A DNA stretch of 28,165 nucleotides from G020351775 sp039588335. GTDB lineage: Bacteria; Gemmatimonadota; Gemmatimonadetes; Gemmatimonadales; GWC2-71-9. Both the position numbers and the translations under genes were made by a program. The stretch's first letter is position 1; each line of letters begins with the position of its first letter. Where the stretch lies: the NCBI GenBank assembly GCA_039588335.1, contig JBDGZZ010000089.1, positions 1 through 28,165 of the forward strand, written 5' to 3'. This document shows positions 6,031 through 14,982 of the stretch, piece by piece. A model generated the notes under the pieces. It saw nothing but the letters and a program-made list of their open reading frames with translations. It did no database searches and had not been told where the DNA came from.

Positions 6031-7809
6031 ATGAGCGAAACCGTCGAAGGGCTCGAAGCCGCCCTCCGTGATAGCTACAAGGTAGAAAGGCTGATCGGCG
6101 AAGGTGGGATGGCAACCGTCCACCTCGCCCGCGATCTCAAGCACGGCCGCCAAGTGGCAATCAAGGTCATGAGACCCGACATAGCGGCGGCGCTGGGAAC
6201 TAATCGGTTCCTCAAAGAGATTGAGATCGCGGCTCGGCTCACTCACGCGCACATAGTACCACTTTACGACTCGGGCAAAGCGGACGGATTCCTCTACTAC
6301 GTGATGCCTTTCATCGAAGGCAAGTCGTTGCGCGGGCTGCTCAATGCCGAAAGTCGGCTCGATCTTTCCGTCACCGTACCGCTCACGGAACAAGTGGCCG
6401 ATGCTCTAGACTACGCACATCGGATGGGCGTGCTGCATCGTGACATCAAACCGGAGAACATCCTTCTTTCGGAAGGACACGCTTTCGTTGCGGACTTTGG
6501 CATTGCCAAGGCCGTGAGTACCGCCGGTGGCAACACAATCACGCGGACAGGCTTTGGCCTCGGGACACCCGGCTACATGAGTCCAGAGCAGGCAGCGGGT
6601 GTTCGCGATCTCGATGCTAGAACGGACGTGTATGGTCTGGCCTGCGTGGTTTATGAGATGCTCATAGGTGAGACGCCAGGGCTGTGGCCCACTGAGGAGG
6701 CGACGCGGTTGGGGCGCTTTACGGATGCCACCCCCGAACAACGGATGCGGCTGGATGAGCTTCCCGGGAGAATCGAGCAGGTCTTGACCAAATCATTGGC
6801 GATGAGACCAGCCGACAGATTTGCCACACCGGTGGAGCTTGCAGATGCTCTGGTAGCCGCTGCGCAGCGCAACCGCGATCGATACAGTGACCTGCGTGTA
6901 AGTGAGATTCTCGACCGAGCCGTTGAGCTACAGTCGGAGCACCGTACAGAGGAAGGACGTCTGTCGATCGAAGTGCTGGAGGAGATAGCGGCCGCAGTCG
7001 GCATTCCGCCGGAACGGATCCGTGAAGCTGCAAGTCAGCTAGAGCCGGAAGCCGAGGGCGGCTCACCCGAGCGCGTGGCCCCTGGGCTGGGAGCCGGAGC
7101 AGCCTTTGGTGACAAGACCGTGCGTCACTTGTTCGAACGGGCTGTACAACTGGAGGAACGCTACTCGGTAGAGCAGGGAGCGTTGTCGGCCGGCGGGATC
7201 GAGCAAGTAGCGGCACAGGTTGGAGTCAGGCCCGAGAGTGTCCGGGAGGCTGTAGCCGAACTACAACCTTTGCCTGGCCCGAGTGCCGCTGGCCAACCTG
7301 CACAAGTAATGCACTTTCCGGGTGGGGCTACCTTGGTCCAGATCGATCGCACGGCCGACGGGGAAGTGACAGATTCCCACTACTCACCCTTAGTGGAAGA
7401 GATCCAGAGCTCGCTTGGTACGGTAGGTCGTGCCGGCACCCTGGGCCGGGCGTTGACCTGGAATACCGCGGGTCCGGGGAGCGTGGTTCGTAACGTTCAA
7501 CTGACCGTTACGCCTCAAGCGGGGAAGACACGGATCCGGATGGAGGAACAAGTTGAAGTTTTCGGACGCCGGGTGCTTGGAGGTCTCGCGGGTGGTGGTG
7601 CCGGTGCTCTCATGGGGGTCGCGTTCTCGCTCGGGGTTGGCCTGATCGAGTCGCCCCTTTCAATCTTGTTGGCAACAACATTCGCCATGGGCGGTGCGAC
7701 CCTCACCGCCCGCTCGGTTCTGGTGACCGCATTGACACAGCGCAGGCGGCAACTGGAGGAGCTTGCCGATCGGTTGGTTGCGATCCTCAAACGTCGGCCT
7801 GAACGCTAG
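6031..7809 (+). CDS. Membrane-anchored Ser/Thr protein kinase with tandem C-terminal domain
   Basis: 592 aa. A Hanks-type kinase domain covers about residues 16-280: glycine loop GEGGMATVH at 23-31, catalytic Lys45 in VAIKV, HRDIKPEN with H136 and D138, metal-binding D155 in DFG, and GTPGYMSPEQ as the activation-segment end. All catalytic residues are present, so it should be active. Two similar ~55-residue units follow, about 286-342 and 360-415, each of the form (I/L)-x-(D/E)-R-A-V-(E/Q)-L-Q/E ... L-S-x-x-x-(L/I)-E-x-(I/V)-A-A-x-V-G-(I/V)-x-P-E-x-(I/V)-R-E-A. Near the C-terminus two hydrophobic Gly-rich segments at about 515-560 look like a helical hairpin anchor. Signals and substrates are unknown. 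The gene converges on the exporter gene, one base separating them. Confidence 0.93.
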   Translation: MSETVEGLEAALRDSYKVERLIGEGGMATVHLARDLKHGRQVAIKVMRPDIAAALGTNRFLKEIEIAARLTHAHIVPLYDSGKADGFLYYVMPFIEGKSLRGLLNAESRLDLSVTVPLTEQVADALDYAHRMGVLHRDIKPENILLSEGHAFVADFGIAKAVSTAGGNTITRTGFGLGTPGYMSPEQAAGVRDLDARTDVYGLACVVYEMLIGETPGLWPTEEATRLGRFTDATPEQRMRLDELPGRIEQVLTKSLAMRPADRFATPVELADALVAAAQRNRDRYSDLRVSEILDRAVELQSEHRTEEGRLSIEVLEEIAAAVGIPPERIREAASQLEPEAEGGSPERVAPGLGAGAAFGDKTVRHLFERAVQLEERYSVEQGALSAGGIEQVAAQVGVRPESVREAVAELQPLPGPSAAGQPAQVMHFPGGATLVQIDRTADGEVTDSHYSPLVEEIQSSLGTVGRAGTLGRALTWNTAGPGSVVRNVQLTVTPQAGKTRIRMEEQVEVFGRRVLGGLAGGGAGALMGVAFSLGVGLIESPLSILLATTFAMGGATLTARSVLVTALTQRRRQLEELADRLVAILKRRPER

Positions 7810-7810
7810 G

Positions 7811-9881
7811 CTAGGCTGCTCCAGCCTCACGTCCTTCTTTTCTCAACTTCACCGTGGCCGCAAAGGGCAGCGCCACCAGGGCCATGGTGGCGGCGGTCAG
7901 GGTTCCGAGAATGACGGCAAATCCGAATCGCTGGGTTGGCGGAAACGACGAGAGGCTGAAGATCCCGAATCCGGCGCAAATGATGAGCGTCGCTCCCAAT
8001 ACCGGGCGCCACAGTTGATTCCTTGCCTCGAGCCAGGTCGACCATTCGCTAACTGACGGGTCCTCGAGTCGTCGCACTCTCATTACGAGGTGGATCATGG
8101 AATCGACCCCCATCGCCAGTGCCACGTTTGCGGCCGGCGACGTGATGATGTCAATCGGCATCCCGAGGTGTCCCGCCGTGCCGAGCACGATCAACGGGAT
8201 GCTGCAAAGGCAAACGACCATAGCGGTGGTTCGGCGTCCGGAACGGGATACGATGAACGCAATGCCAACGAAGAGCAGCAACAGTCCGCCCAGCCCGATA
8301 CGAAGGCTCGAGGCGATGAGTTGACCGAGCTGTCCCTGTAGCTCGTAGTGTCCTGCGATGAGGGTGACCTCGAGACCGCTCTCAGTCACATGGCCACTCA
8401 CTCGGTCAACCACCTCCGCACGAGATTGCGAGCGGCCGGATTCGCGCATGCGCAGGAAGTAGCGACCCTGGTCGCGGTCGGGTGTGACGAAACTCAAACC
8501 GGCTCGGTTCGCCAATGGGCCCGCGAGTACGTCCATCAGTTGAGACCAACTCAGGAAGCTCCCGAAAGGTGCGAGCCTCGCATGGGCCAACAGCAATACC
8601 GGAGAGATCGTGACACCGACCGAGGAATCGTTCTCGAGGCGTTCCTGCAGATCCCACATTTTTTCGTTCATCTGGTCGCTGTCGATCGCGAATCCGTCGG
8701 GATCGGTGACCGCTACGTTCAGAGGGCTGCTGCCGCCGTCGCGGTCAATTGCCTCGAGGCCATCCCGCAGCTCACTGCCCGGTGCGAAGTACGACAACAG
8801 GCTCGGATCGGTGGTGAGCTGGCGAAACCCCAACCCAGCAACCACGACTACGATCGCGATCGCTGTGAGCCACCGTCTCCCGTTTCGAGCAGGCAAGAGT
8901 CCGCCAACGTTGAATCTCTCTTCATCAGGTGCCGTCTCTGCTTCTCCTCCGGAAATGCCACGAAGGAAGATGGGGTAGACACCGTATGCTACGGTGATGG
9001 CGGTCAGCGTCCCTATTGCTCCGGCGATGCCCAACTCCCGTAGGGGCTTGGCTGTGGCAACCAGGAGGCTCAGAAAGCCGAGCAATGTCGTGACCATGCA
9101 CCAAAACGACGCAACGATTGTCAGGGATACGGCGCTCTTAACGGGATCAGAACCGGTTTCGCCGGGTTGCTCGACGATGCGCCTCCAATTCGAAGTGAGA
9201 AACACGATGTGGGAGAGCGTAAGGACGAAAACGATGACTGCGATATTGGCTGTTAGTAGACCAATACCGATGTCGAACAGGTAAGCTAGCGACAGAGTAA
9301 CGGCACATGCCGTGAGACATGTTGTCAGTGTCCCCAGCACTATGTGCCGGTTGCGGTACACGGCACCCACCAATGCTCCAAAGATCAGGAATGCAGCGGA
9401 ACTGAAGATCACCAGGTCGCGAAAGAGGTTTCTTCGAATCAGCTCGACGATGTACGGGACCCCGGACACCTCGACGTCAAAGTCGGGTGCGATGAACGGT
9501 TCGATTGCCGATTCGATTTGTGGGACCAGCTCGATCGGGTCTGGATCCGGAACCTGAACGATCAAGTTCGTCGACGATTCACCGGGGTTGAGTAAGAGCC
9601 TCCTCCACAGGGGGCTGTTGGAGGCATCCTCGGTGGTGACACTGCCCACGCTGGTCACGTGCCCTCACGATTACCTGTTCTGGAGACGGAAACCGCCTAT
9701 CCATCTCCTGCAGGGCCACGAGTTGAGGATCCTCTCTGGAGAAGAAGAACTCGCTTTCCACTTCAGGCGAGAGATCGATCCACTTCAGCACGACGAACAC
9801 CGATATCGCGCCGAGTGCAACGCAGAGCCACTCCGCATAACGAGAGTGGCCGGTGTCATGCCGTCGGTTTCTCACGCGCAT
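7811..9881 (-). pseudogene. RND/MMPL-family exporter, interrupted by a frameshift
   Basis: Two frames together make one RND protein. The first runs from ATG 9881 (MRVRNRRHDTGHSRYAEWLC) through transmembrane helix 1 (VALGAISVFVVLKWI) to the conserved FFSREDPQLVALQEMDRRF and PEQVIVRA near 9664. The second continues at about 9658 as VTSVGSVTTEDAS and runs 615 aa to 7811. It contains helices 2-6, a second periplasmic loop and helices 8-12 of the duplicated RND topology (FLIFGALVGAVYRNRH; SLAYLFDIGIGLLTANIAV; MGVDSMIHLVMRVRR). The junction lacks roughly 30-40 residues usually found between the 'vivra' strand and the 'tSv' strand, so a small deletion seems to have shifted the frame. A GTG at 9658 could start a truncated product without helix 1. 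Such proteins export lipids or hydrophobic compounds by proton motive force. Confidence 0.8.
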
Positions 9882-9990
9882 CACCAACCTGGGAGGCCTG
9901 GAGTGTGAACCCCGTCTTGTTAGTTTCCTATATGGTGGCAAGAGCATCGATGTCCGCCCCTGTAACCCGAGTCACCTTGTGAGGAATTCA

Positions 9991-10467
9991 ATGTGCCACA
10001 TTAGACGCACGATGAGAACACTCGGCTTGCTGGCCTGCGGCCTGATCATCCACACTCAGGCTGCTGAAGCTCAAGAGGCTGAAGTCGAAGCGGCAATGCT
10101 CGCCAGCCTTGGTGCCTGGAACGAAGGCAATGTCGCAGCCTTCGGCGCGTTCTTCGGAGCGGAGTCCCGCGGGTTCAATATCGACGGTGGGCTGCTCATC
10201 CGCGGGTTCAACGCTCCAGCTCTCGAGGCCGCCCTAGCGGCTGGGTTCGGTATCAACGTCCAGCCACGGGACGTCGATGTAAAGGTGTACGGCAACGCGG
10301 CTGTGGCGGTGGCGTATCTGGACGGCTCGATCTCTCTGCCCGGTGGCGCGATTAGGGAGGGGACCTGGAGGTATTCGGAGACGCGGGTAAGGGAGGGAGA
10401 TACGTGGAAGATCGTCCAGTACCATATCTCTCAGATGACGGTAGCGGTGTCGAGGCCCCCGGAATAG
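9991..10467 (+). CDS. Exported SnoaL/NTF2-like (DUF4440-type) protein
   Basis: 158 aa. The start is set at ATG 9991 because GAGG lies six bases upstream; ATG 10012 is the alternative. Residues from MRTLGLLACGLIIHTQAAEAQ form a signal peptide. The mature protein is a small alpha-plus-beta cone: VEAAMLASLGAWNEGNVAAFGAFF (helix pair), then RGFNIDGGLLI, VDVKVYGNAAVAVAYLDGSI, and the closing strands GTWRYSETRVREGDTWKIVQYHIS. The last motif (W-R-x-S-x-x-R-x-x-x-x-x-W-K-I-V-x-x-H-x-S) is typical of DUF4440/SnoaL-like proteins. Function is unknown; the fold binds small ligands or acts as a simple hydrolase. The gene diverges from the broken exporter gene and converges on the symporter, nine bases apart. 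Confidence 0.78.
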   Translation: MCHIRRTMRTLGLLACGLIIHTQAAEAQEAEVEAAMLASLGAWNEGNVAAFGAFFGAESRGFNIDGGLLIRGFNAPALEAALAAGFGINVQPRDVDVKVYGNAAVAVAYLDGSISLPGGAIREGTWRYSETRVREGDTWKIVQYHISQMTVAVSRPPE

Positions 10468-10476
10468 GGCTGTTGG

Positions 10477-12231
10477 TCAGGTTTCGGTTTGCAGGTTGAC
10501 CGACATGCCGCGGAACACGACGATGCCTGCGGCGGTGGCAACTGCCAGATAGACCAGTCCGACTCCCCAGCCTTCGAGGATCAGCTTGCCGACACCGAAC
10601 AGGCCGGTGTAGATGAATACCAGCCCGGCACACCAATCGATGATGTCGGACCACCCCATGCGTTCGGCAGCAACGGTGCTTTGTCTGGCCACCGGACCCC
10701 ACCAGGGCGAGCCAGGCCGCACCCGTTCGTAGAATGCCACGAGCTTGTCTTGATCGGTGGGTGATGTCACGAGTGTGACGATGAGCCAGCACAACGTCGA
10801 CAGGCCGGCGGTGATGATGAGGTGCCAGCCAAACTCTATGTCGGGATTGGCGAAGTGGAGACCGAGATACACGACAGCCGTGGAAACCCAGGCAGCAATC
10901 TCGCTCCAGGCATTGACCCTCCACCACCACCAGCGCATCACGTACACACCGCCGATCCCCACGGTCATTCCGAAGAACAGCTCCCACGCGCCGCGTATGG
11001 ACTGCATCATGTACGCGGTTGCACCTCCCACAATCATGAGGCCGACCACGAGGAGACGAGACATCCGCACGTAGTGTGCATCGCTCCCGTGTTTTCTGAT
11101 GAACGGCCGGTAGCAATCGTTGACCAACAGTGACACTCCCCAGTTTAGCAGCGTGTCAATGGTGCTCATGAAGGCGGCCAGCATGCTGGCGATCATCAGC
11201 CCAAGCAGTCCGGCCGGCATGTATTCGACGATCATCATGGGGTAGCCGAGTTCTTTGTCCTCCAGATCGGGAAAGACGACCAAAGAAATCAAGCCCACGA
11301 TGATCCAGGGCCAGGGGCGGATCACGTAGTGCAAGAAACAAAACCACAGCACACCGAGGAAACTGTGGTCTTCGTTCTTGGCAGCCAGCATGCGCTGTAC
11401 CATGTAGCTGGTCCCGCCGGCGTCCCGTGTGGCCCACCAATTGACGCCCATGAGGGCCACGAAGGTGATCAGAGGGAGTGAGGCGCCGCTCAGGTTTGGC
11501 AGGAAGTTGAGATAGCCCGAGGTCAGATCACCGTACCGTGCGGCAAGCTGGATCTTGAGCTGTCCGATGCCGCCGACGTCGATCACCGCTATGACCGCCA
11601 GTGCAATAGCACCGGTCATAGCGAGCAGGAATTGCACGAAGTCGGTCATCACCACACCCCAGAATCCCGAGAGTACCGTGTATGCCACGGCTACGATGAG
11701 ACAGATTAGAATTCCGAACCATCTGCCGTCGATCAAATGGTCGATCCCGAGCCGGACGGTGACGGCGTCGAGATTGACCAGCACGTCTACGATCTTCACC
11801 ATCGCGAGGATGACCCACCCCATGACGATGCAGTTGAGGACGACTCCCTCCCACACGCTGCGAAAGCCGCGTAAAACCTTGGCTTCGGGGCCAGAGTAGC
11901 GAAGGTCCACGAGCTCGACGTCGGTTATGACGCCAGCCCGGCGCCACAGCCGAGCAAAGAAGAACGCGGCCATCAGATGCGCCGCGGCGAAGTTCCACAT
12001 GAACCAGAGGCCGGAGATTCCATCGTTGGCCACCAGGCCGGTCACGGCCAACGGAGTGTCGGCGGCGAACATAGTGGCTACAATCGAGGTCCCGACGATC
12101 CACCAGGGAAGGTTCCGGCCCGAGAGGAAGTACTGCGCGATGCTCTGGCCCGCCCGCCGGCGAAACAGAAGCCCTACGGATAGGGCAAAGACCATGTATC
12201 CGACTACGATGATCCAATCGACCGTTGCCAT
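10477..12231 (-). CDS. Sodium:solute symporter (SSS family)
   Basis: 584 aa, ATG at 12231. The protein begins MATVDWIIVVGYMVFALSVGLLFRR and has about 13-14 hydrophobic helices. SSS features include SIAQYFLSGRNLPWWIVGTSIVATMFAADTPLA (helix 1-2 with the sodium-site region), the YTVLSGFWGVVMTDFVQFLLAM helix, and the long MIASMLAAFMSTIDTLLNWGVSLLVNDCYRPFI segment, which matches the SSS signature near helix 8. It imports a solute with Na+ through the inner membrane. The divergent neighbour is histidine ammonia-lyase and the two share a 148-bp promoter region, so histidine or another amino acid is a reasonable but unproven substrate. Length is slightly above the family norm because of an extended C-terminal part with extra helices. 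Confidence 0.88.
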   Translation of the reverse strand: MATVDWIIVVGYMVFALSVGLLFRRRAGQSIAQYFLSGRNLPWWIVGTSIVATMFAADTPLAVTGLVANDGISGLWFMWNFAAAHLMAAFFFARLWRRAGVITDVELVDLRYSGPEAKVLRGFRSVWEGVVLNCIVMGWVILAMVKIVDVLVNLDAVTVRLGIDHLIDGRWFGILICLIVAVAYTVLSGFWGVVMTDFVQFLLAMTGAIALAVIAVIDVGGIGQLKIQLAARYGDLTSGYLNFLPNLSGASLPLITFVALMGVNWWATRDAGGTSYMVQRMLAAKNEDHSFLGVLWFCFLHYVIRPWPWIIVGLISLVVFPDLEDKELGYPMMIVEYMPAGLLGLMIASMLAAFMSTIDTLLNWGVSLLVNDCYRPFIRKHGSDAHYVRMSRLLVVGLMIVGGATAYMMQSIRGAWELFFGMTVGIGGVYVMRWWWWRVNAWSEIAAWVSTAVVYLGLHFANPDIEFGWHLIITAGLSTLCWLIVTLVTSPTDQDKLVAFYERVRPGSPWWGPVARQSTVAAERMGWSDIIDWCAGLVFIYTGLFGVGKLILEGWGVGLVYLAVATAAGIVVFRGMSVNLQTET

Positions 12232-12241
12232 GACGACACTT

Positions 12242-12314
12242 TACCGTTTGGCGACCGGGTCCGCTATGGTCCGACTGATACGGTCCTCCTCAAACGGTAC
12301 GGTCCGTGTATAAT
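12242..12314. promoter_or_regulatory. Divergent promoter/operator between symporter and ammonia-lyase genes
   Basis: TACCGTTTG (12242-12250) and CAAACGGTA (12291-12299) form a perfect 9-bp inverted repeat with a 40-bp spacer. Between and beyond them GGTCC recurs at 12258, 12268, 12282 and 12301, the first two exactly one helical turn apart. TATAAT at 12309-12314 is a perfect -10 hexamer facing the lyase gene, 65 bases before its ATG; no good -35 box is present, which fits a promoter needing an activator. The right arm of the inverted repeat falls in the promoter spacer. Confidence 0.5.
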
Positions 12315-12379
12315 GGTGATGGCCGGGATGCACCATACCCACGTCTAATGGCCACACTGGCTTCCGGGAAAGGGACGAG

Positions 12380-13900
12380 ATGACATTGATTCTGGATGGC
12401 ACCGGTCTAACGATCGAGAAAGTCGTTCAGGTAGCGCGCGATCGCGATGAGGTAGATCTCCACCCCAACGCAGAGCGGCGCATCCGGCAATGCCGGGACA
12501 TGCTCGAGCGAAAACTCGAAGCTCGAGAGATCATGTACGGGATCAACACTGGTATCGGTGAGTTTTCCGAGACAGTCCTGGATGATGAGGATGTCAACCG
12601 GTTTCAGCGGTTCCTCATATACAATCACGCAGCCGGCATAGGCGATCCGGCGCTCGAGGAGTATGTGCGGGCTGCCATGCTTTCCCGAGTGAACGTGCAT
12701 GCCAAGGGCAGGTCGGCTGGGCGGCTCGAGGCCACTCGGCAATTGGTGGAGATGCTGAACAGAGGTGTTACACCCTATGTCTGTCAAAAGGGATCGGTCG
12801 GAGCCTGTGGGGACTTGGCACCGATGTCGCAGATCGCCCTGGCAGCTATTGGTGAAGGAAAGGCCTGGTATGACGGTGAGCTGTTGCCGAGCGTGGAAGC
12901 ATTGAAACGCGCCGGGTTGGCGCCGCTTGTTCTAGAAGCCCGGGACGGGCTCGCCATGATCAACGGCTCCAACTTCATGAATGGCATGAACGCGCTCCAT
13001 CTGTTCGACGTCAACAGTTGGCTCAAACAAGCAGAGATCGCGGCGGCGATGACTCTCGAAGCACTTCATGCGAACATGAAGCCATACGACACCCGGCTGC
13101 ACGTCGAACGTGGATTCGGTGGCGCGATACGAAGCGCGCGGGCAATCAGCCAGTGTATTGAGGGCAGTGACATACTGGCCGATCACAATACGCGAGTGCA
13201 AGACGCCTACTCGATGAGGAGCACGCCACAGGTGATCGGAGCCGCCCATGATGCGGCTGCGTATGCGAGGAGCCAGGTGGAGATCGAATTGAACGGAGTC
13301 GGCGACAACCCCGTCTTCTTCCCCGAAGACGAGACGGTTCTCACTGGAGCCAACTTCCAAGGCACACCTGTATCGTTGCCCATGGAGATGGTTGGAACTG
13401 CCGTCACCATGGTCTCGGTGTTGTCGGAAAGGAGACTCAACCGCCTGTTGAATCCGGCCTTGTCAGTGGGCTTGCCTCCGTTCTTGGCTGAGAACGCAGG
13501 TCTCTACAGTGGTCTGATGCTGAGCCAATACACTGCGGGCACCCTGATCGTCGAGCAGCGGATGCTCTCGACGCCTGCTGCCTGCGCGTCCATTCCGGCG
13601 GCTGCGGACCAAGAAGACTTTGTCAGCATGGGGATGAACACCTCCATCAAAAACGCTCAGATCTTGAAGAACGCTCATGGTGTGCTTGGAATCGAGTTGA
13701 TGGCCGCAGCGCAGGCGCTCGACATTAGGGGACACAAGACGGGCGACGGCGTATCTGCCGCACGCGAGGTCATACGGAAAAGCGTCGATTACCTCGGGGA
13801 AGACCGCCCGCTCTTCCCGGATCACACCGCAATGGCAGAGTTGGTGGAGTCTGGTGAGATTCTCGAGGCCGTGGAAGCTGTCGTGGGGTCGCTCGAATAA
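12380..13900 (+). CDS. hutH: Histidine ammonia-lyase family, with Ala-Cys-Gly at the MIO site
   Basis: 506 aa, normal for HAL. ATG 12380 follows GGGACGAG. The family deaminates histidine to urocanate through an MIO cofactor made autocatalytically from Ala-Ser-Gly. Here the site reads GSVGACGDLAPMSQ, with A142-C143-G144 at the same numbers as in the Pseudomonas putida enzyme. Other active-site parts are present: Tyr in MYGINTGIG, NHAAGIGDP (His kept at the selectivity position, Asn where HAL usually has Ser), the MINGSNFMNGMNALHL helix, YSMRSTPQVIGA, NPVF, and the Glu in QEDFVSMG. The retained His favours histidine over tyrosine or phenylalanine. No hutU, hutI or hutG is in the window. The gene shares a divergent promoter region with a symporter. 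Substrate is likely but not certain. Confidence 0.85.
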   Translation: MTLILDGTGLTIEKVVQVARDRDEVDLHPNAERRIRQCRDMLERKLEAREIMYGINTGIGEFSETVLDDEDVNRFQRFLIYNHAAGIGDPALEEYVRAAMLSRVNVHAKGRSAGRLEATRQLVEMLNRGVTPYVCQKGSVGACGDLAPMSQIALAAIGEGKAWYDGELLPSVEALKRAGLAPLVLEARDGLAMINGSNFMNGMNALHLFDVNSWLKQAEIAAAMTLEALHANMKPYDTRLHVERGFGGAIRSARAISQCIEGSDILADHNTRVQDAYSMRSTPQVIGAAHDAAAYARSQVEIELNGVGDNPVFFPEDETVLTGANFQGTPVSLPMEMVGTAVTMVSVLSERRLNRLLNPALSVGLPPFLAENAGLYSGLMLSQYTAGTLIVEQRMLSTPAACASIPAAADQEDFVSMGMNTSIKNAQILKNAHGVLGIELMAAAQALDIRGHKTGDGVSAAREVIRKSVDYLGEDRPLFPDHTAMAELVESGEILEAVEAVVGSLE

Positions 13901-13925
13901 ACCACAATCGGAGCAATTGTCACGC

Positions 13926-14159
13926 ATGGGATACCGCAGATTCGACGACAGGGATGGTGAGGTCTGGGAAGTCCGCGACCGGTCTCGATCGGAGTGGGAC
14001 CTTCAACCCGTATCGGGTAGCGAGAAGGCCGTCACCGTGCCGTCACCCGGGTATGAGGCAGATCCGTTTGAGCTGAGTGTGGAGGAGTTGCAGCGGCTGC
14101 TGGATGCAGCGCGGGGGACGAGTCACGGGTCGTCGCGGAAATCGCCGTTCAAGGACTAG
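13926..14159 (+). CDS. Small conserved-type hypothetical protein
   Basis: 77 aa, ATG 13926; GGAG lies about 14 bases upstream, so the start is moderately supported. The protein reads MGYRRFDDRDGEVWEVRDRS, then SEWDLQPVSG, a VTVPSPGYEADPFELS stretch and the helix VEELQRLLDAARG, with a Ser/Lys-rich tail. I recall similar Trp-Glu-Val-Arg small proteins with the PGYEADPFELS...EELQRLLD part in Gemmatimonadota genomes, but know of no assigned role. It carries no signal peptide or membrane segment. It follows the ammonia-lyase gene by 25 bases and precedes the membrane protease gene by 16, so it may be cotranscribed with either. Confidence 0.65.
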   Translation: MGYRRFDDRDGEVWEVRDRSRSEWDLQPVSGSEKAVTVPSPGYEADPFELSVEELQRLLDAARGTSHGSSRKSPFKD

Positions 14160-14175
14160 AGGCGCTCCAACCAAC

Positions 14176-14962
14176 ATGACGGGTAGTGTGAGTGAACCGG
14201 ATCGCCATCCGCTTTCCGGTAACATCCTGGCGTATCTTGCCCTGGCCTATGGCATTTCCTGGATCGCGTACTTCGTGCGCGGTGCGGCTGACTGGTCTTC
14301 GGTAGTCGACCAAACGCTTCGTCTGGTTACGAAGTTCGGACCGTCACTGGCCGGAGTGATCATGGCTATCACGGTCGGCGGAATGCTCGGCTTTCGTACG
14401 ATGCTCGGCCGTCTCTTGCCAGGCGGCGCGATGGTATGCCGTGGCGCTCTTCCTCCCGATCGCGATTCTGGTCATCGCCTTGCCAATTCGAGTTGCGATG
14501 GGCGGCGTTCTCGAAACGATCGACTTCGAGGTGGGGAGCAGCGCCGGGCTGTTCTTGACTTTGCTTGCGACTCGCTTCTTTGCTGGAGGTGGGCTGGGAG
14601 AGGAGTTGGGCTGGCGCGGTTTCATGCTGCCGCAGTTACAAGCCAAAGTAGGGGCACTGCATGCAAGTGTCATCATAGGGTTGTTTCACGCGGGCTGGCA
14701 TCTCCCGGCGTACGGAATCGCGGGAACGATATTCCTCTCAGTCTTTACCGTGTCGGCCGCCATAGTGTTTACCTGGATGTACAATCGCACCGGCGGGAAC
14801 CTTCTTCTTCCGGCGTTGATGCATGCGTCCGGGAATGCTAGTCTTCCGTTCTTCGAGGCGGTCTTCCCAGCGCTGGACAACGATGTACCATTCGTGCTGA
14901 TCGTATTCATGCTATGGGCCTTGGTGGCCGCATCCGTCGCGCCACGTCTCAGGGCGCAGTGA
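14176..14962 (+). pseudogene. CPBP (CAAX-type) intramembrane metalloprotease, frameshifted
   Basis: The protein starts in one frame at ATG 14176 (MTGSVSEPDRHPLSGNILAY, two hydrophobic helices, MLGFRTMLGRLL). From about 14413-14430 it continues in the next frame as ARWYAVALFLPIAILVIALP to the stop at 14962. The shift corresponds to one extra base or two missing bases. All CPBP catalytic motifs lie in the second frame: EELGWRG (Glu pair at 14600-14605), FHAGWH (His at 14687 and 14699), and the MHASGN motif near 14819-14836. Intact members are about 250-260 aa, as here if the frames are joined. They cleave membrane or prenylated peptides, and are often linked to bacteriocin maturation or immunity. 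A GTG at 14441 could start a product lacking the first helices. It may be a pseudogene or a single base error. Confidence 0.82.
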
Positions 14963-14982
14963 GGCTAACGGGAGGCAAACGA

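Noticed and set aside
8348..9043. Plus-strand frame opposite the RND exporter
   Set aside because: It is antisense to conserved RND sequence and has no domain of its own.
10352..11116. 254-aa minus-strand frame under the symporter
   Set aside because: It overlaps the symporter in another frame, is rich in Arg/His as expected of a shadow, and shows no recognisable domain.
11528..12217. 229-aa frame inside the symporter gene
   Set aside because: Same reason: an out-of-frame shadow of a clear membrane protein.
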